The notes under the pieces: model-generated
The model's database searches: none
What the model was told of the DNA's origin: nothing
Seen by the model: only the letters and a program-made list of their open reading frames with translations
Position numbers and translations under genes: made by a program
Source of the DNA: Chitinophagales bacterium
GTDB taxonomy: Bacteria; Bacteroidota; Bacteroidia; Chitinophagales; Chitinophagaceae
Assembly: GCA_026931325.1 (NCBI GenBank)
Contig: JAIXLO010000177.1
Location: forward strand, 32,756-96,755
Direction of reading: 5' to 3'
DNA: 64,000 bases
Shown: positions 35,679 to 45,321 of the stretch, piece by piece
Position numbering within the stretch: the first letter of the stretch is position 1
How the letters are laid out: every line of letters starts with the position of its first letter

Positions 35679-36590
35679 ATGTTTAATAAATTTATAGCAG
35701 CATTACTTCCTTATATGCCTCAAAAATTTGTTTGGATTTTTTCTAAAAGATATGTTGCAGGATTAAATATTAATGATGCTTTAGAAAATTGTAAAGCATT
35801 AAACAAAGAAGGAATTGTAGTAACATTAGATATTTTAGGAGAATTTATTAGCACACTTTATGAAGCAGAAGCTAATACAAAAGAATATTTAGATGCTATT
35901 GAAAAAGCAGAAAAACAAAACATAAAAGGCAACTATTCTTTAAAGCCAACCATGTTTGGGTTATTGTTAGATAAAGAAGTTTGCTATAACCATATAAGAA
36001 CTATTGTTGCCAAAGCTGCATCTTATAACAACTTTGTAAGAATTGATATGGAAGACTCTCCATGCACTGATTTAGAAATTGAACTTTTTAGAAGATTAAA
36101 AAAAGAATTTCCTAAAAATGTAGGTTTAGTTTTACAAGCATACTTAAAAAGAACCAAAAAAGATATTGAAAATATGCTTGACTTAAACTCTGCTGAAATA
36201 CCTGTAAACTATCGTTTATGCAAAGGAATTTATGTAGAGCCTGCTGAAATTGCCTACAAAGGTTATGAAGAAATTATTGAGCATTTTTTAGATGACCTCG
36301 AATATATGTTTCAACAAAAAATTTATGTTGGTATTGCTACACATGATAAACCAGTTGTTGATGGTGCATTAAAACTAATTGAAAAATATAATGTACCTAA
36401 GAATATGTACGAATTTCAAATGTTGTATGGCGTAACACCTGAGTTAAGAAAAACTATTGTAGATGCTGGTCATAAAATGAGGGTTTATGTTCCTTATGGA
36501 ATTAAATGGTTTGCTTATTGCACAAGAAGATTAAAAGAAAATCCTAAAATGACAGGAATGATTATTAAAGCATTGTTTAGTAGAGGTTAA
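35679..36590 (+). CDS. Proline dehydrogenase, monofunctional
   Basis: FAD enzyme that oxidises proline to pyrroline-5-carboxylate. The 303-residue single domain has the barrel strand motifs NFVRIDMEDSPCTD, GLVLQAYLKRT, YRLCKGIYVE, YVGIATHD and EFQMLYGVTPEL, and the C-terminal proline-binding RRLKENP, the usual (F/Y)xxRRxxExP variant. There is no aldehyde dehydrogenase (PutA) fusion; the partner enzyme is elsewhere. Confidence in function is high. Confidence 0.93.
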   Translation: MFNKFIAALLPYMPQKFVWIFSKRYVAGLNINDALENCKALNKEGIVVTLDILGEFISTLYEAEANTKEYLDAIEKAEKQNIKGNYSLKPTMFGLLLDKEVCYNHIRTIVAKAASYNNFVRIDMEDSPCTDLEIELFRRLKKEFPKNVGLVLQAYLKRTKKDIENMLDLNSAEIPVNYRLCKGIYVEPAEIAYKGYEEIIEHFLDDLEYMFQQKIYVGIATHDKPVVDGALKLIEKYNVPKNMYEFQMLYGVTPELRKTIVDAGHKMRVYVPYGIKWFAYCTRRLKENPKMTGMIIKALFSRG

Positions 36591-36727
36591 TAATGTTTTT
36601 ATATTAATTAATAGTTTACACTGTAATTAGCATCTAAATTAATTTTTAAGTTTAGTTCTTTATAAACACAAATACATTTTAAATAAGTTGATTAAAAAAA
36701 TAGTCCAACTTAATAATTAAATATTAT

Positions 36728-37669
36728 ATGATACTTTGGATAACATTTATTGCTTTTATTATTCTTGCATTAGTGATAGATTTAGGTATTTTTAATAAAT
36801 CCCCTCACGAAATAAAAACAAAAGAAGCTGCAATTTGGACAACCGTTTGGGTAACTATTGCATTGCTATTTTCTGGTATTATTTTTTTAGCTTTTAAAAA
36901 TAATTGGATTGACAATCCTACAAACCTCTCTCCTACTAATGCAGTAATAAAATATATTACAGGTTATTTAATAGAACTTTCTTTAAGTGTAGATAATATT
37001 TTTGTTATTGCTCTTATTTTCTCCTCATTTGCTATACCCAAAAAATATCAACATGAAGTTTTGTTTTATGGTGTGTTAGGAGCTATTGTTTTTAGAGCTA
37101 TTATGATTGTTTTTGGTGTAGCACTTATCAATAAATTTAGCTGGGTAATTTATATTTTTGGCGTGTTTTTAATTTTCACAGCAATTAAAATGCTTATTAG
37201 CCACGATAAGCCAAGCAACCCAAGAGATTCAAAAGTTTATAAATGGATAAAGAAGTTTTACCCTGTATCAAAATCTGTTTATAGCGATAAATTTTTTATA
37301 AAAAAAGGTAAAATAAAATTTGCAACTCCATTATTTGTTTCATTAATTATTATTGAATTGACAGATATATTTTTTGCTATTGACAGCATTCCTGCCATAT
37401 TAGCTATTACAACAGATCCTTTCATTGTTTTTAGTTCAAACATTTTAGCAGTAATGGGTTTAAGGTCAATGTTTTTCTTAGTAGCTGGTATGTTAGATAA
37501 ATTTAAGTATATCAGTTATAGCTTAATAGTTATACTTGCTTTTGTAGGTGTTAAAATGTTACTTTCTCATCATGTAGATATTCCAGATTGGTTATCATTA
37601 GGTGTTATTATACTTTCTTTAGGTAGTGGTATCATGGCATCTAAACTTATAAAACAAAAAGAAGCATAG
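36728..37669 (+). CDS. TerC/Alx-family integral membrane protein
   Basis: 313 residues with about nine membrane helices. The family's charged intramembrane motifs are present: ELSLSVDNIFVIALIFSSF and ELTDIFFAIDSIPAILAIT, thought to bind metal. Members are linked to Mn export, metallation of secreted enzymes and tellurite resistance. No manganese (yybP-ykoY) riboswitch is visible in the 137-bp upstream gap. It is probably a single-gene unit. Confidence 0.93.
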   Translation: MILWITFIAFIILALVIDLGIFNKSPHEIKTKEAAIWTTVWVTIALLFSGIIFLAFKNNWIDNPTNLSPTNAVIKYITGYLIELSLSVDNIFVIALIFSSFAIPKKYQHEVLFYGVLGAIVFRAIMIVFGVALINKFSWVIYIFGVFLIFTAIKMLISHDKPSNPRDSKVYKWIKKFYPVSKSVYSDKFFIKKGKIKFATPLFVSLIIIELTDIFFAIDSIPAILAITTDPFIVFSSNILAVMGLRSMFFLVAGMLDKFKYISYSLIVILAFVGVKMLLSHHVDIPDWLSLGVIILSLGSGIMASKLIKQKEA

Positions 37670-37793
37670 TATTGTTTAATTATAATTCGTAGTTTAAATT
37701 TGTTTCTAAAAAAGTAAGTAATAAAAAATTATTCTATCAATAATAAATTGATGAAAAAATTCTATTACTTAATCAATTAAATATTTTCTATCA

Positions 37794-38777
37794 ATGAAGT
37801 ATAGTTTTATCATAATAACATCATTGCTATTTATTTCTTGTGCTACTACAAAAGATGCAACTGTACTTACCCAAATTGAAAAAAGTAATTGTAATCAAGA
37901 AAATAATTTTCATTACTCAAAAAATGATATTCCAACTCCTATTCACGAATTAAAAATTGATACTTCACTATCTAATCATTTTCAGTTTAAAGAATTAAAT
38001 GTAGCCAATGCTATTGGCATTTTACCATTACTTCAAAACTATGTTCTTAAACTAAGAATGATACATGAAAACAACTCTTTACAAAACCAAATTGATGTTA
38101 TAAAACTACAACAAGCCATTAATAATAAAATTGATTTAGCATCTTTAGAAATTTCATCAGTAGCTGCTGAACTTGATTGTGAAGAAGAAAGAATTAATCA
38201 AATAGCATCTTACTTAAAAGAAAAAGAAAAGAATAAAGAAACAAAATTAACTGTTGGTTCAATTATTTTAGGCTCAGTATCTGCAATAGTTACAGGCATT
38301 TTGGTTGCAGGAAAAAATGAAAATAATATTTCAGATTATATTGGTGTTGGTGTTGGAGTTGCAGATGCAGTATTAGGTATTATGATTTTAACCAATCAAA
38401 GAAATATTGAATTAAAGCATTCAAGAAATATTTTATCAGAAGTATGGAATGCAACAGAAACATCCTCTGTTTACCCACCTTCTATTTGGTATTATTTAAA
38501 CTATTTTAATCCTAATAATCCTAATGAAATTTCTTTAAGAGAACAACTGATTAATAATTGGAAAAGTTTTAATCAAATTAGTGCTACAAAACAAAAATCT
38601 ACACTTCAATCAATAGATATATATTTTAGTCAAGGTGGAAAATACTCTTCTGACCAACTTGAAAATAGGGCAAATATGTATGACCAAATTGAATCTACTA
38701 TTAAACTTATGAAACAAGATTTAAGAAATCTTACATTAGGTATCAATAAGCTTCAAAAATCAAGTTTGCTATATTAA
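37794..38777 (+). CDS. Lipoprotein of unknown function
   Basis: 327 residues with a lipoprotein signal (LFISC, Cys 16). The mature part is mostly helical, with a pair of hydrophobic Gly-rich segments (SIILGSVSAIVTGILVAG and YIGVGVGVADAVLGIMIL, about 162-200) flanked by charged helices. This resembles a membrane-inserting hairpin. The C-terminal helix bundle has no recognised motif. It sits alone between TerC and purQ. No function can be assigned. Confidence 0.65.
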   Translation: MKYSFIIITSLLFISCATTKDATVLTQIEKSNCNQENNFHYSKNDIPTPIHELKIDTSLSNHFQFKELNVANAIGILPLLQNYVLKLRMIHENNSLQNQIDVIKLQQAINNKIDLASLEISSVAAELDCEEERINQIASYLKEKEKNKETKLTVGSIILGSVSAIVTGILVAGKNENNISDYIGVGVGVADAVLGIMILTNQRNIELKHSRNILSEVWNATETSSVYPPSIWYYLNYFNPNNPNEISLREQLINNWKSFNQISATKQKSTLQSIDIYFSQGGKYSSDQLENRANMYDQIESTIKLMKQDLRNLTLGINKLQKSSLLY

Positions 38778-38877
38778 AAAGTATCATAAAAACAGAGCAT
38801 AATTTCTCTTTTCAATTTGTTTAACGATTTTAGAAAATGTTGTAAGTAAAAAGTGAACAAGAATAGTTTATCTTGGC

Positions 38878-38885
38878 TACCTTTG
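38878..38885 (+). promoter_or_regulatory. -7 box (TACCTTTG) of purQ
   Basis: TACCTTTG followed by CC, an exact TAnnTTTG match, 23 nt before the ATG at 38909. Confidence 0.6.
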
Positions 38886-38908
38886 CCTTTCAAAAAAAAT
38901 AAATACTT

Positions 38909-39568
38909 ATGAAGTTTGGTGTTGTAGTTTTTCCAGGCTCTAATTGCGATAGAGATATGCAATTTGCTTTAGAAAACGACCTGAATAAAGAAGTAATTAT
39001 GCTTTGGCATAAAGACAAAGACATAAGTATGTTTTCTACTAACGATTGTATTGTATTGCCTGGTGGCTTTTCTTATGGCGATTATTTACGTTGTGGTGCT
39101 ATTGCACGTTTTAGCCCTATGATGCAAAGTGTTATTGAATTTGCCAATAAAGGAGGAAAAGTTTTAGGCGTTTGTAATGGTTTTCAAATTTTATGTGAAA
39201 GTGGTTTATTGCCTGGTGTGTTATTACAAAATGAAAACAGACAATTTATTTGCAAAAATATTTTTATTAAAAGCAAAGAAAGTACACCATTAAAAATTCC
39301 TATTGCACATGGTGAAGGACGTTTTTATGCTGATGAAAACACATTGGATAATTTAGAAAAAAATAATCAAATTATTTTTCGCTATTGCGATGAAAATGGA
39401 AATATTAATCAACAAACCAATCCTAACGGAACTTTAAGAAATATTGCAGGAATTACCAATAACTTTGGCAATGTTTTTGGGATGATGCCACATCCTGAAA
39501 GAGCTACATCTAAATCATTAAATAACTCTGATGGTATTAAAATTTTTGAATTATTAAATCTTAATTAA
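38909..39568 (+). CDS. purQ: Phosphoribosylformylglycinamidine synthase, glutaminase subunit
   Basis: Supplies ammonia for the fourth step of purine synthesis. The 219-residue class I amidotransferase shows FPGSNCDRDM (8-17), nucleophile C89 in GVCNGFQILCESG, and the H195/E197 pair in MMPHPERA. Its small size means it works with separate PurL and PurS, as in Bacillus, rather than the fused long PurL. Neither is nearby. It is followed 12 nt later by the DsbD-alpha-like gene, so some co-transcription is likely. Confidence 0.95.
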   Translation: MKFGVVVFPGSNCDRDMQFALENDLNKEVIMLWHKDKDISMFSTNDCIVLPGGFSYGDYLRCGAIARFSPMMQSVIEFANKGGKVLGVCNGFQILCESGLLPGVLLQNENRQFICKNIFIKSKESTPLKIPIAHGEGRFYADENTLDNLEKNNQIIFRYCDENGNINQQTNPNGTLRNIAGITNNFGNVFGMMPHPERATSKSLNNSDGIKIFELLNLN

Positions 39569-39580
39569 AATAAAATAGTT

Positions 39581-40030
39581 ATGAAGAAAATTGTATTAAC
39601 ATTAGCTACTATTTTTTTAGCAACCATCGCTTTTGCACAATCAAAAAATCCAGTTAGCTTTTCTTACGAAGCAGTTAAAAAAGCTGATGGTACTTATGAT
39701 ATTATTGTAAAAGCAACCATAGAAAAGGGTTGGCATATTTACTCTCAAAATACAGACAAAGGAGGTCCTGTACCAACAACAGTTAAATTTAAACCAAATC
39801 CATTAGCTAAAGTTTCTGGTAAAGTAACTGAAAAAGGAAAATTAGAAAAAGTATTTGATAAAGCTTTTGGTGTAAATGTGATGTATTATAGCAATAGCGT
39901 AAATTTTATACAAAACTTTAAAGTAAAATCTGGTGTTAAAACTTCTATTCATGGTACTATTGAATATATGGTTTGTGATGACGAAATGTGTTTGCCAGCC
40001 AAAAAACAAACCTTTGAAGTTAAGATATAA
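39581..40030 (+). CDS. Free-standing DsbD N-terminal (alpha-like) periplasmic thiol protein
   Basis: 149 residues: signal peptide (MKKIVLTLATIFLATIAFA), then one immunoglobulin-like DsbD-alpha/DsbC-like domain. The redox pair is present as C132-DDEM-C137, with WHIYSQN (51-57) as the family block. It could receive electrons from the membrane protein encoded next door and pass them to periplasmic substrates. The neighbour's own N-terminal domain has no cysteines in the equivalent strand. Confidence 0.82.
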   Translation: MKKIVLTLATIFLATIAFAQSKNPVSFSYEAVKKADGTYDIIVKATIEKGWHIYSQNTDKGGPVPTTVKFKPNPLAKVSGKVTEKGKLEKVFDKAFGVNVMYYSNSVNFIQNFKVKSGVKTSIHGTIEYMVCDDEMCLPAKKQTFEVKI

Positions 40031-40081
40031 CATCACTTAGTATTACTACTTATACTGCTTGGCAGAAAACAAAAATATACA

Positions 40082-42028
40082 ATGAAAAAAGTATTCCTGT
40101 TATTCATTTTATGCTGTATTAGTTTTTGGAGTTTTTCACAAAATGAAAATTTACTTCAATGGAAAATTGAGTATAAAAAAACAGCACCTCAAACTTATAC
40201 AATAACAGCAAGTACTACTATACCTGATGGTTGGCATTTATATGGCAATAATTCTGCTATTGAAGGACTAACTTCTGTACAATTTATTACAGCAGATTTT
40301 GAAAATGATGAGTTACAAGGAGAACCAAAATTTAATAAAACAGCAACAATAATTTCAGATCCATTTTTTGAAAATCAACAAGTAAATATTTATACAGGAG
40401 CAATTACTGTAACACAACAAGTAAAAATTTCTGGTACAGTTCCAGCAAAATTAAAAGGTGTTATAGAAGCCTTTATTGCTAAAGGTGATGAGTTTGTTTC
40501 TGCTTCATTTCCTTTTGATGTAAGTTTAGAAGGTGGTGTTGCAGCAACTGTTGATGCACAAAGTTTATTACTAAAATCAATTGATTTAGAAAAACCAGTT
40601 GCACAATGTGGCAATGCCGAGTTTGTAGAAAGTTCCAGTAAATTAAAAGTATTTTTATTAGGTATTTTAGGTGGATTAATTGCATTGCTTACACCTTGTG
40701 TTTTTCCTATGATACCTGTTACAGTTTCATTTTTTACTAAGCGTTCTCCTAATCATAAAATTGCAGTAAGAAATGGAATTTTATATGGAGGATTTATTTT
40801 CTTAATTTATTTAGCAGCAAGTATTCCATTTCATTTATTAAATAATGTACAGCCCGAAATTTTTAATAATATTTCTACCAATGCTTGGCTTAATATTTTA
40901 TTCTTTGCTATCTTTTTATTTTTTGCTATTTCATTTTTTGGCTTTTTTGAAATTACTCTTCCATCAAATATTGCAGGAAAAGCAGATAGTAAAAGTAGTT
41001 TAGGTAGCATAGGTGGTATTTTCTTTATGGCTCTTACACTTACTATTGTTTCATTTTCTTGTACTGGTCCTATTTTAGGCTCTTTATTAGTTGGTACAGC
41101 AGGAGGAGGGGCTTGGAGTTTAACAGCAGGTTTAGCTGGTTTTGGCGTTGCATTAGCATTGCCTTTTGCTTTGTTTGCAATATTTCCTAATTGGTTAAAT
41201 TCATTACCAAAAAGTGGTGGTTGGCTTGATACAGTAAAAAAAGTTTTAGCATTTTTAGAAGTGGCTTTTGCTATTAAATTTTTATCAAATGCAGACTTAG
41301 TAATGCATTGGGGTTTATTAAAACGTGAAGTATTTATTGCTTTATGGATATTGGTTGGTGTAGGCTTAGTTTTATTTTTATTTGGTTATTTAAAACTACC
41401 ACACGACAATAATGCAAAAATTAGTAAAGGAAGAAAAATAACAGGCTTAATTGCTTTAGCATTTACTATCTATTTAATTCCTGGTTTAACAAATACAAAT
41501 TATGCCAATTTAAAATTGCTAAGTGGCTTCCCTCCACCTATGCATTATAGTATTTATGGCAAAGAAAGTGCTCAGCACAAAGGGCTTGAAGCTAATGTAA
41601 CAAACGATTACAACAAAGCATTACAAATGGCTAAAGAACAAAATAAACCTTTGTTAATAGACTTTACAGGATGGGCTTGTGTAAATTGTAGAAAGATGGA
41701 AGAAAATGTTTGGACAGTGCCAGAAGTGAAGGAATATATTCAGCAAAATTTTATACTGCTTTCTTTATATGTTGATGATAAAGAAAAATTACCAGTCACA
41801 GAAAGATTTACTTACAAAACCAAAAAAGGTTTTGAAAAAGAAATTGTTACTGTTGGTGATAAATGGGCTACTTTTCAAACAGAAAATTTTGGGCAAGCAA
41901 CACAACCACTCTATGTTATTTTAGATAATGAAGAACGTTTGTTAAATCATTCAGTTGGCTATACACCAGATTATAAAAAATATCTTGAATGGTTGCAATG
42001 CGGTAAAAATGCTTTTAAAGCAAAATAG
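40082..42028 (+). CDS. dsbD: DsbD-like thiol:disulfide interchange protein
   Basis: 648 residues: signal peptide (1-19), N-terminal DsbD-alpha-like domain (about 20-155), Cys near 176, eight or so membrane helices with the buried pair C206 (TPCVFPMIP) and C327 (SFSCTGPILG), and a C-terminal thioredoxin domain with C533-VN-C536 (WACVNCRKM). It carries electrons from cytosolic thioredoxin to the periplasm. In the N-terminal domain, the strand that should hold the CxxxxC pair reads FIAKGDEFVSASFPF, with no Cys. It is 51 nt after the free alpha-like gene. Confidence 0.92.
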   Translation: MKKVFLLFILCCISFWSFSQNENLLQWKIEYKKTAPQTYTITASTTIPDGWHLYGNNSAIEGLTSVQFITADFENDELQGEPKFNKTATIISDPFFENQQVNIYTGAITVTQQVKISGTVPAKLKGVIEAFIAKGDEFVSASFPFDVSLEGGVAATVDAQSLLLKSIDLEKPVAQCGNAEFVESSSKLKVFLLGILGGLIALLTPCVFPMIPVTVSFFTKRSPNHKIAVRNGILYGGFIFLIYLAASIPFHLLNNVQPEIFNNISTNAWLNILFFAIFLFFAISFFGFFEITLPSNIAGKADSKSSLGSIGGIFFMALTLTIVSFSCTGPILGSLLVGTAGGGAWSLTAGLAGFGVALALPFALFAIFPNWLNSLPKSGGWLDTVKKVLAFLEVAFAIKFLSNADLVMHWGLLKREVFIALWILVGVGLVLFLFGYLKLPHDNNAKISKGRKITGLIALAFTIYLIPGLTNTNYANLKLLSGFPPPMHYSIYGKESAQHKGLEANVTNDYNKALQMAKEQNKPLLIDFTGWACVNCRKMEENVWTVPEVKEYIQQNFILLSLYVDDKEKLPVTERFTYKTKKGFEKEIVTVGDKWATFQTENFGQATQPLYVILDNEERLLNHSVGYTPDYKKYLEWLQCGKNAFKAK

Positions 42029-42046
42029 TTTTCTATTAATAAAAAT

Positions 42047-42433
42047 ATGATGAAGTTAAAATATGTAGGCACAGGAACACGTGTATTAAATTTTATTATT
42101 GATACAATACTTGTTTTTATAATTGCTTACATAGCTTTTAAAATTCACAAATGGTATGTGTTTTATTACAGAATAAGTTATTTTAATTTTGGCTGGTTCT
42201 TCTTTGCTTCTATGTTTGTTTACTACACTATTTTAGAATCAATTTTTGCAAGAACACCAGGTAAATGGTTCACACAAAGTAAAGTAGTTAATCAGCAAGG
42301 ATTTAAGCCACCCTTTCTATCAATCATTATCAGAAGCCTTGTAAGAGTAACAATTATTGATATGTTTTTTATTCCTTTTCTTGATAAAACTTTACATGAT
42401 TATTTAAGTAAAACAGAAGTGGTAGAAAGCTGA
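42047..42433 (+). CDS. RDD-family membrane protein
   Basis: 128 residues with three predicted membrane helices. It has the RDD pattern in divergent form: an Arg in the first helix (GTGTRVLNFIIDTILVF), the Asp pair region, then ARTPGKWFTQSKVV, which is the conserved (T)PGK block. RDD proteins are linked to ion or solute transport but are poorly defined. It follows dsbD by 18 nt, so co-transcription is likely. Confidence 0.85.
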   Translation: MMKLKYVGTGTRVLNFIIDTILVFIIAYIAFKIHKWYVFYYRISYFNFGWFFFASMFVYYTILESIFARTPGKWFTQSKVVNQQGFKPPFLSIIIRSLVRVTIIDMFFIPFLDKTLHDYLSKTEVVES

Positions 42434-42687
42434 AACGAATATCTATAGCCATGTTTCGTTTCTTCACGAAACACTAATTTTACTATTATGGTACGTGCAG
42501 ATATGTGCCATGATGAGGGGAGTTGATTATATTTTTTTGACATTGCAACACAAAAACCTGTTTTCAGTTCAATATTTTGGAGGATATCCATCGAAAAGTA
42601 GAACTTAGTGGTATGTAAGTTTTTTGTAAAGTCAAATTTCAACAATTGCCAATTATAGCTTATCTTGTGAAATAAATTTCAGAAATT
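42434..42687. other. Intergenic region with two small hairpins
   Basis: Hairpins GTTTCGT-TTCTTC-ACGAAAC (42453-42472) and ATGGTACGT-GCAGAT-ATGTGCCAT (42488-42511, G-U pairs included). The first may end the RDD transcript. No gene is supported; the base composition is less AT-rich than its surroundings. Confidence 0.4.
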
Positions 42688-42927
42688 ATGATACGCCAAA
42701 TAGTTGTTCCTACTCAAAACAATTACACACTTGAACTACCCGATGAAATGGTTGGCAAAAAAGTGGAAGTAATAGTATTTGAAATTGAAAATGTAACAAC
42801 AGAAAATAATGGAACAAATAACACTGAAAATCGGTTAAGAAGTATTAAAAAAATATTTCAAGATAATCTTATAGATATGAGTAATTACAAGTTTAACCGT
42901 GATGAAGCAAATAATTACTATGAATAA
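42688..42927 (+). CDS. Antitoxin-like protein of a VapBC-type module
   Basis: 79 residues. The N-terminal MIRQIVVPTQNNYTLELPDEMVGKKVEVIVFEI pattern (residues 1-33, quoted here only as a region) is a strand-rich DNA-binding-like half seen in small Bacteroidota antitoxins, and the C-terminal half is a charged tail (FNRDEANNYYE) suited to wrapping a toxin. The stop overlaps the toxin start by 8 nt (ATGAATAA), the usual coupling in toxin-antitoxin operons. The family name is uncertain; the role rests on the PIN-domain neighbour. Confidence 0.6.
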   Translation: MIRQIVVPTQNNYTLELPDEMVGKKVEVIVFEIENVTTENNGTNNTENRLRSIKKIFQDNLIDMSNYKFNRDEANNYYE

Positions 42928-43324
42928 AAAAGCTGTAGATACCAATGTATTAATTTACTTATACGATTTGCTGAATAAAGAAAAACGCTCCAAAAGTGAA
43001 AATATAGTAGCCAATGCTCCTTTTGTTTCCTCACAAGTAATGTCTGAATTTATTAATGTAACAAAATGAAACTTAAATCATCTTTCCAAAGAAGTTGTTT
43101 TGGAGAAATGTATAGAAGTTTTTACTCAGTGTAATATTATCAGCGTTGAATTAAAACATTTGAAATTGGCTTTTAACTTTATTCAGCAATATAAATTTCA
43201 AATTTTTGATGCAATTATTGTAGCTGCTGCATTTGATGCAGGTTGCACTATTTTATATTCCGAAGATATGCATCATGGCTTAGTAATTGAAAAGCAAATG
43301 ACTATTATAAATCCTTTCGTATAA
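42920..43324 (+). pseudogene. PIN-domain (VapC-like) toxin interrupted by an in-frame TGA
   Basis: A 134-codon PIN RNase frame, intact except for TGA at codon 50 (43067-43069). All acidic metal ligands are present: D7 in AVDTN, E43 in MSEFIN, D97 in FDAIIVAAAF, D116 in YSEDMHHG. There is no frameshift. UGA is a true stop elsewhere in the window, so the toxin is inactive unless read through. The loss looks recent, since the rest of the frame is undamaged. An ATG at 43100 could restart only the C-terminal half. Confidence 0.85.
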
Positions 43325-43412
43325 CAATACTGTAAAGTTTTATTCAATATTTTCCTTCTCCATTTTTCCCATTATCATAACATAGTGTTTCATTTGTTTA
43401 AATAGGTAGTTG

Positions 43413-43420
43413 TACTTTCG
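43413..43420 (+). promoter_or_regulatory. -7 box (TACTTTCG) of the Hsp70 gene
   Basis: One mismatch to TAnnTTTG, 24 nt before the ATG at 43445; a TTTG at 43393-43396 is slightly too close to be an ideal -33 element. Confidence 0.4.
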
Positions 43421-43444
43421 CTGCAATTATTAGTTTAAAAAATT

Positions 43445-45304
43445 ATGTCTAAAATATCTATTAATATAGCCACAGGAAGTTTACAACAAGCAGAAATGAT
43501 TGTAGGTATTGATTTAGGCACAACCAATAGTTTAATAGCTATTATTCATCCTGAAAGTAAAAAAGCTATTGCATTGCAAGAACATGATAGTAGTAGCCTT
43601 GTGCCAAGTATTATTTATTTTGATGAGTTAAATAATGTTGTTGTAGGCGATATTGCAAAACAACATTTAGAAACATCTCCTCAGAATACAATTTTTTCAG
43701 CAAAAAGATTAATGGGAAAAAGCTATAACGATGTAAAACAAAACGAAGATTTTTTTTCATACAAAATAATTGATGACAATACTGAAAGTTTGGTTAAAGT
43801 GCAAGTAGGTAATAAATTTTATTCTCCTATTGAGTTATCATCTTTCATTTTAAAAGAATTAAAAAATAGAGCTGAACATATTTTAAAAACACCAGTTACT
43901 AAAGCTGTCATTACTGTACCTGCATACTTTAATGATGCACAAAGACAAGCCACAAGAGATGCAGGAAAATTAGCTGGTTTAGATGTGTTGAGAATTATTA
44001 ATGAACCAACTGCTGCAAGTCTTGCTTATGGTATTGGAGCTTCTACAAATCTGGCAGAGCAAACAATTGCTGTGTATGATTTGGGTGGTGGCACTTTTGA
44101 TGTTTCTATTTTAAAAATTAGTAATGGCATATTTGAAGTATTAAGCACTAATGGAAATACTTATTTAGGTGGAGATGATTTTGATAGAAGTATTATAGAA
44201 TATTGGATGAATGAAAATAATATTTCTAAGGAAGAATTAAAACAAAATAAACAATTAACTCAAAGCCTACGAATAAGAGCAGAAGAAGCTAAAAAGCAAT
44301 TAAGCAATGCAGATGAATATACAGCAACTTACCTTAATTACACACTAAGTATAACAAAAGAAAAGTTTGAAAATTTAATTCAACCATTAATTGATACAAC
44401 AATACAACACTGTAAGAATGCAATAAAAGATGCAAATATTTCTGTAGATGAAATAGATACAATTGTTATGGTTGGTGGTAGTACAAGAGTTCCATTAGTT
44501 AATAAAGCAGTAAGTAATTTTTTTGGAAAACCAGTCAATAATTCTGTAAACCCAGATGAAGTAGTTGCTTTAGGAGCAGCTATTCAAGCAGATATTTTAG
44601 CAGGTAATAATAAAGATTTTTTATTGTTAGACATTACTCCACTTAGTTTAGGTATAGAAACTATGGGAGGTTTGATGGATGTGCTTATTCCAAGAAATTC
44701 TAAAGTACCTTCTAAAGCTTCAAGACAATATACGACACAAAAAGATGGACAAGGTAGTATGCGTATTTCTGTTTTTCAAGGAGAAAGAGATTTGGTAAAA
44801 GACAATAGAAAATTAGCAGAATTTAATTTAACCAATATACCTGGTATGCCTGCAGGTTTGCCAAAAGTAGAAGTAAGTTTTATGGTTAATGCTGATGGTA
44901 TTTTAAAAGTAAAAGCACAAGAATTAAGAAGTGGTGTAGAGCAAACTATTGAAGTAAAACCTCAATATGGACTTACTGATGAAGAAGTAGAAAAAATGTT
45001 GATGGATAGTATTACTCATGCAAAAGATGATATTGCAACAAGAGCTTTGGTTGAAGCACAAACAGAAGGAGAACAACTATTAGTAACTACAGAAAAATTT
45101 ATTGCAAAAAATGCTACACAATTAACTAAAGAAGAAATAACAGCTACAGCTCAAGCTATGCAAGCATTACAGTTAGCACTTACAATGAATGATAAAAATT
45201 TAATTCAAACTAAAACAGAAGAGTTAAATAATATTAGTCGCCCCTATGCTGAAAGAATTATGGATAATGCAATTAGTGTTGCAATGAAAGGAAAAACAGT
45301 TTAA
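43445..45304 (+). CDS. hscA: Hsp70 chaperone, HscA type
   Basis: 619 residues, the size of HscA. It has an N-terminal extension ([18 protein letters not shown]) before [10 protein letters not shown], as in HscA. The ATPase has [13 protein letters not shown] and [11 protein letters not shown]; the peptide-binding domain begins [17 protein letters not shown]. The C-terminus lacks the DnaK EEVD-like acidic tail. HscA helps move Fe-S clusters from IscU. No hscB or isc genes are nearby, so the HscA rather than DnaK call rests on the N-terminus and length. Confidence 0.88.
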   Translation: MSKISINIATGSLQQAEMIVGIDLGTTNSLIAIIHPESKKAIALQEHDSSSLVPSIIYFDELNNVVVGDIAKQHLETSPQNTIFSAKRLMGKSYNDVKQNEDFFSYKIIDDNTESLVKVQVGNKFYSPIELSSFILKELKNRAEHILKTPVTKAVITVPAYFNDAQRQATRDAGKLAGLDVLRIINEPTAASLAYGIGASTNLAEQTIAVYDLGGGTFDVSILKISNGIFEVLSTNGNTYLGGDDFDRSIIEYWMNENNISKEELKQNKQLTQSLRIRAEEAKKQLSNADEYTATYLNYTLSITKEKFENLIQPLIDTTIQHCKNAIKDANISVDEIDTIVMVGGSTRVPLVNKAVSNFFGKPVNNSVNPDEVVALGAAIQADILAGNNKDFLLLDITPLSLGIETMGGLMDVLIPRNSKVPSKASRQYTTQKDGQGSMRISVFQGERDLVKDNRKLAEFNLTNIPGMPAGLPKVEVSFMVNADGILKVKAQELRSGVEQTIEVKPQYGLTDEEVEKMLMDSITHAKDDIATRALVEAQTEGEQLLVTTEKFIAKNATQLTKEEITATAQAMQALQLALTMNDKNLIQTKTEELNNISRPYAERIMDNAISVAMKGKTV

Positions 45305-45321
45305 TTATTTTCAGTAATAAA

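Noticed and set aside
36591-36727. Manganese (yybP-ykoY) riboswitch before TerC
   Set aside because: The gap is AT-rich and has none of the conserved paired elements expected.
42400-42645. 81-codon minus-strand frame between the RDD gene and the antitoxin
   Set aside because: It overlaps the end of the RDD gene, resembles no family, and the region is better explained by non-coding hairpins.
43067-43069. UGA recoding (as Trp or selenocysteine) to explain the interrupted PIN gene
   Set aside because: UGA ends several intact genes here, such as def and the STAS-like gene, and no selenocysteine-type hairpin follows the codon; a nonsense mutation is simpler.
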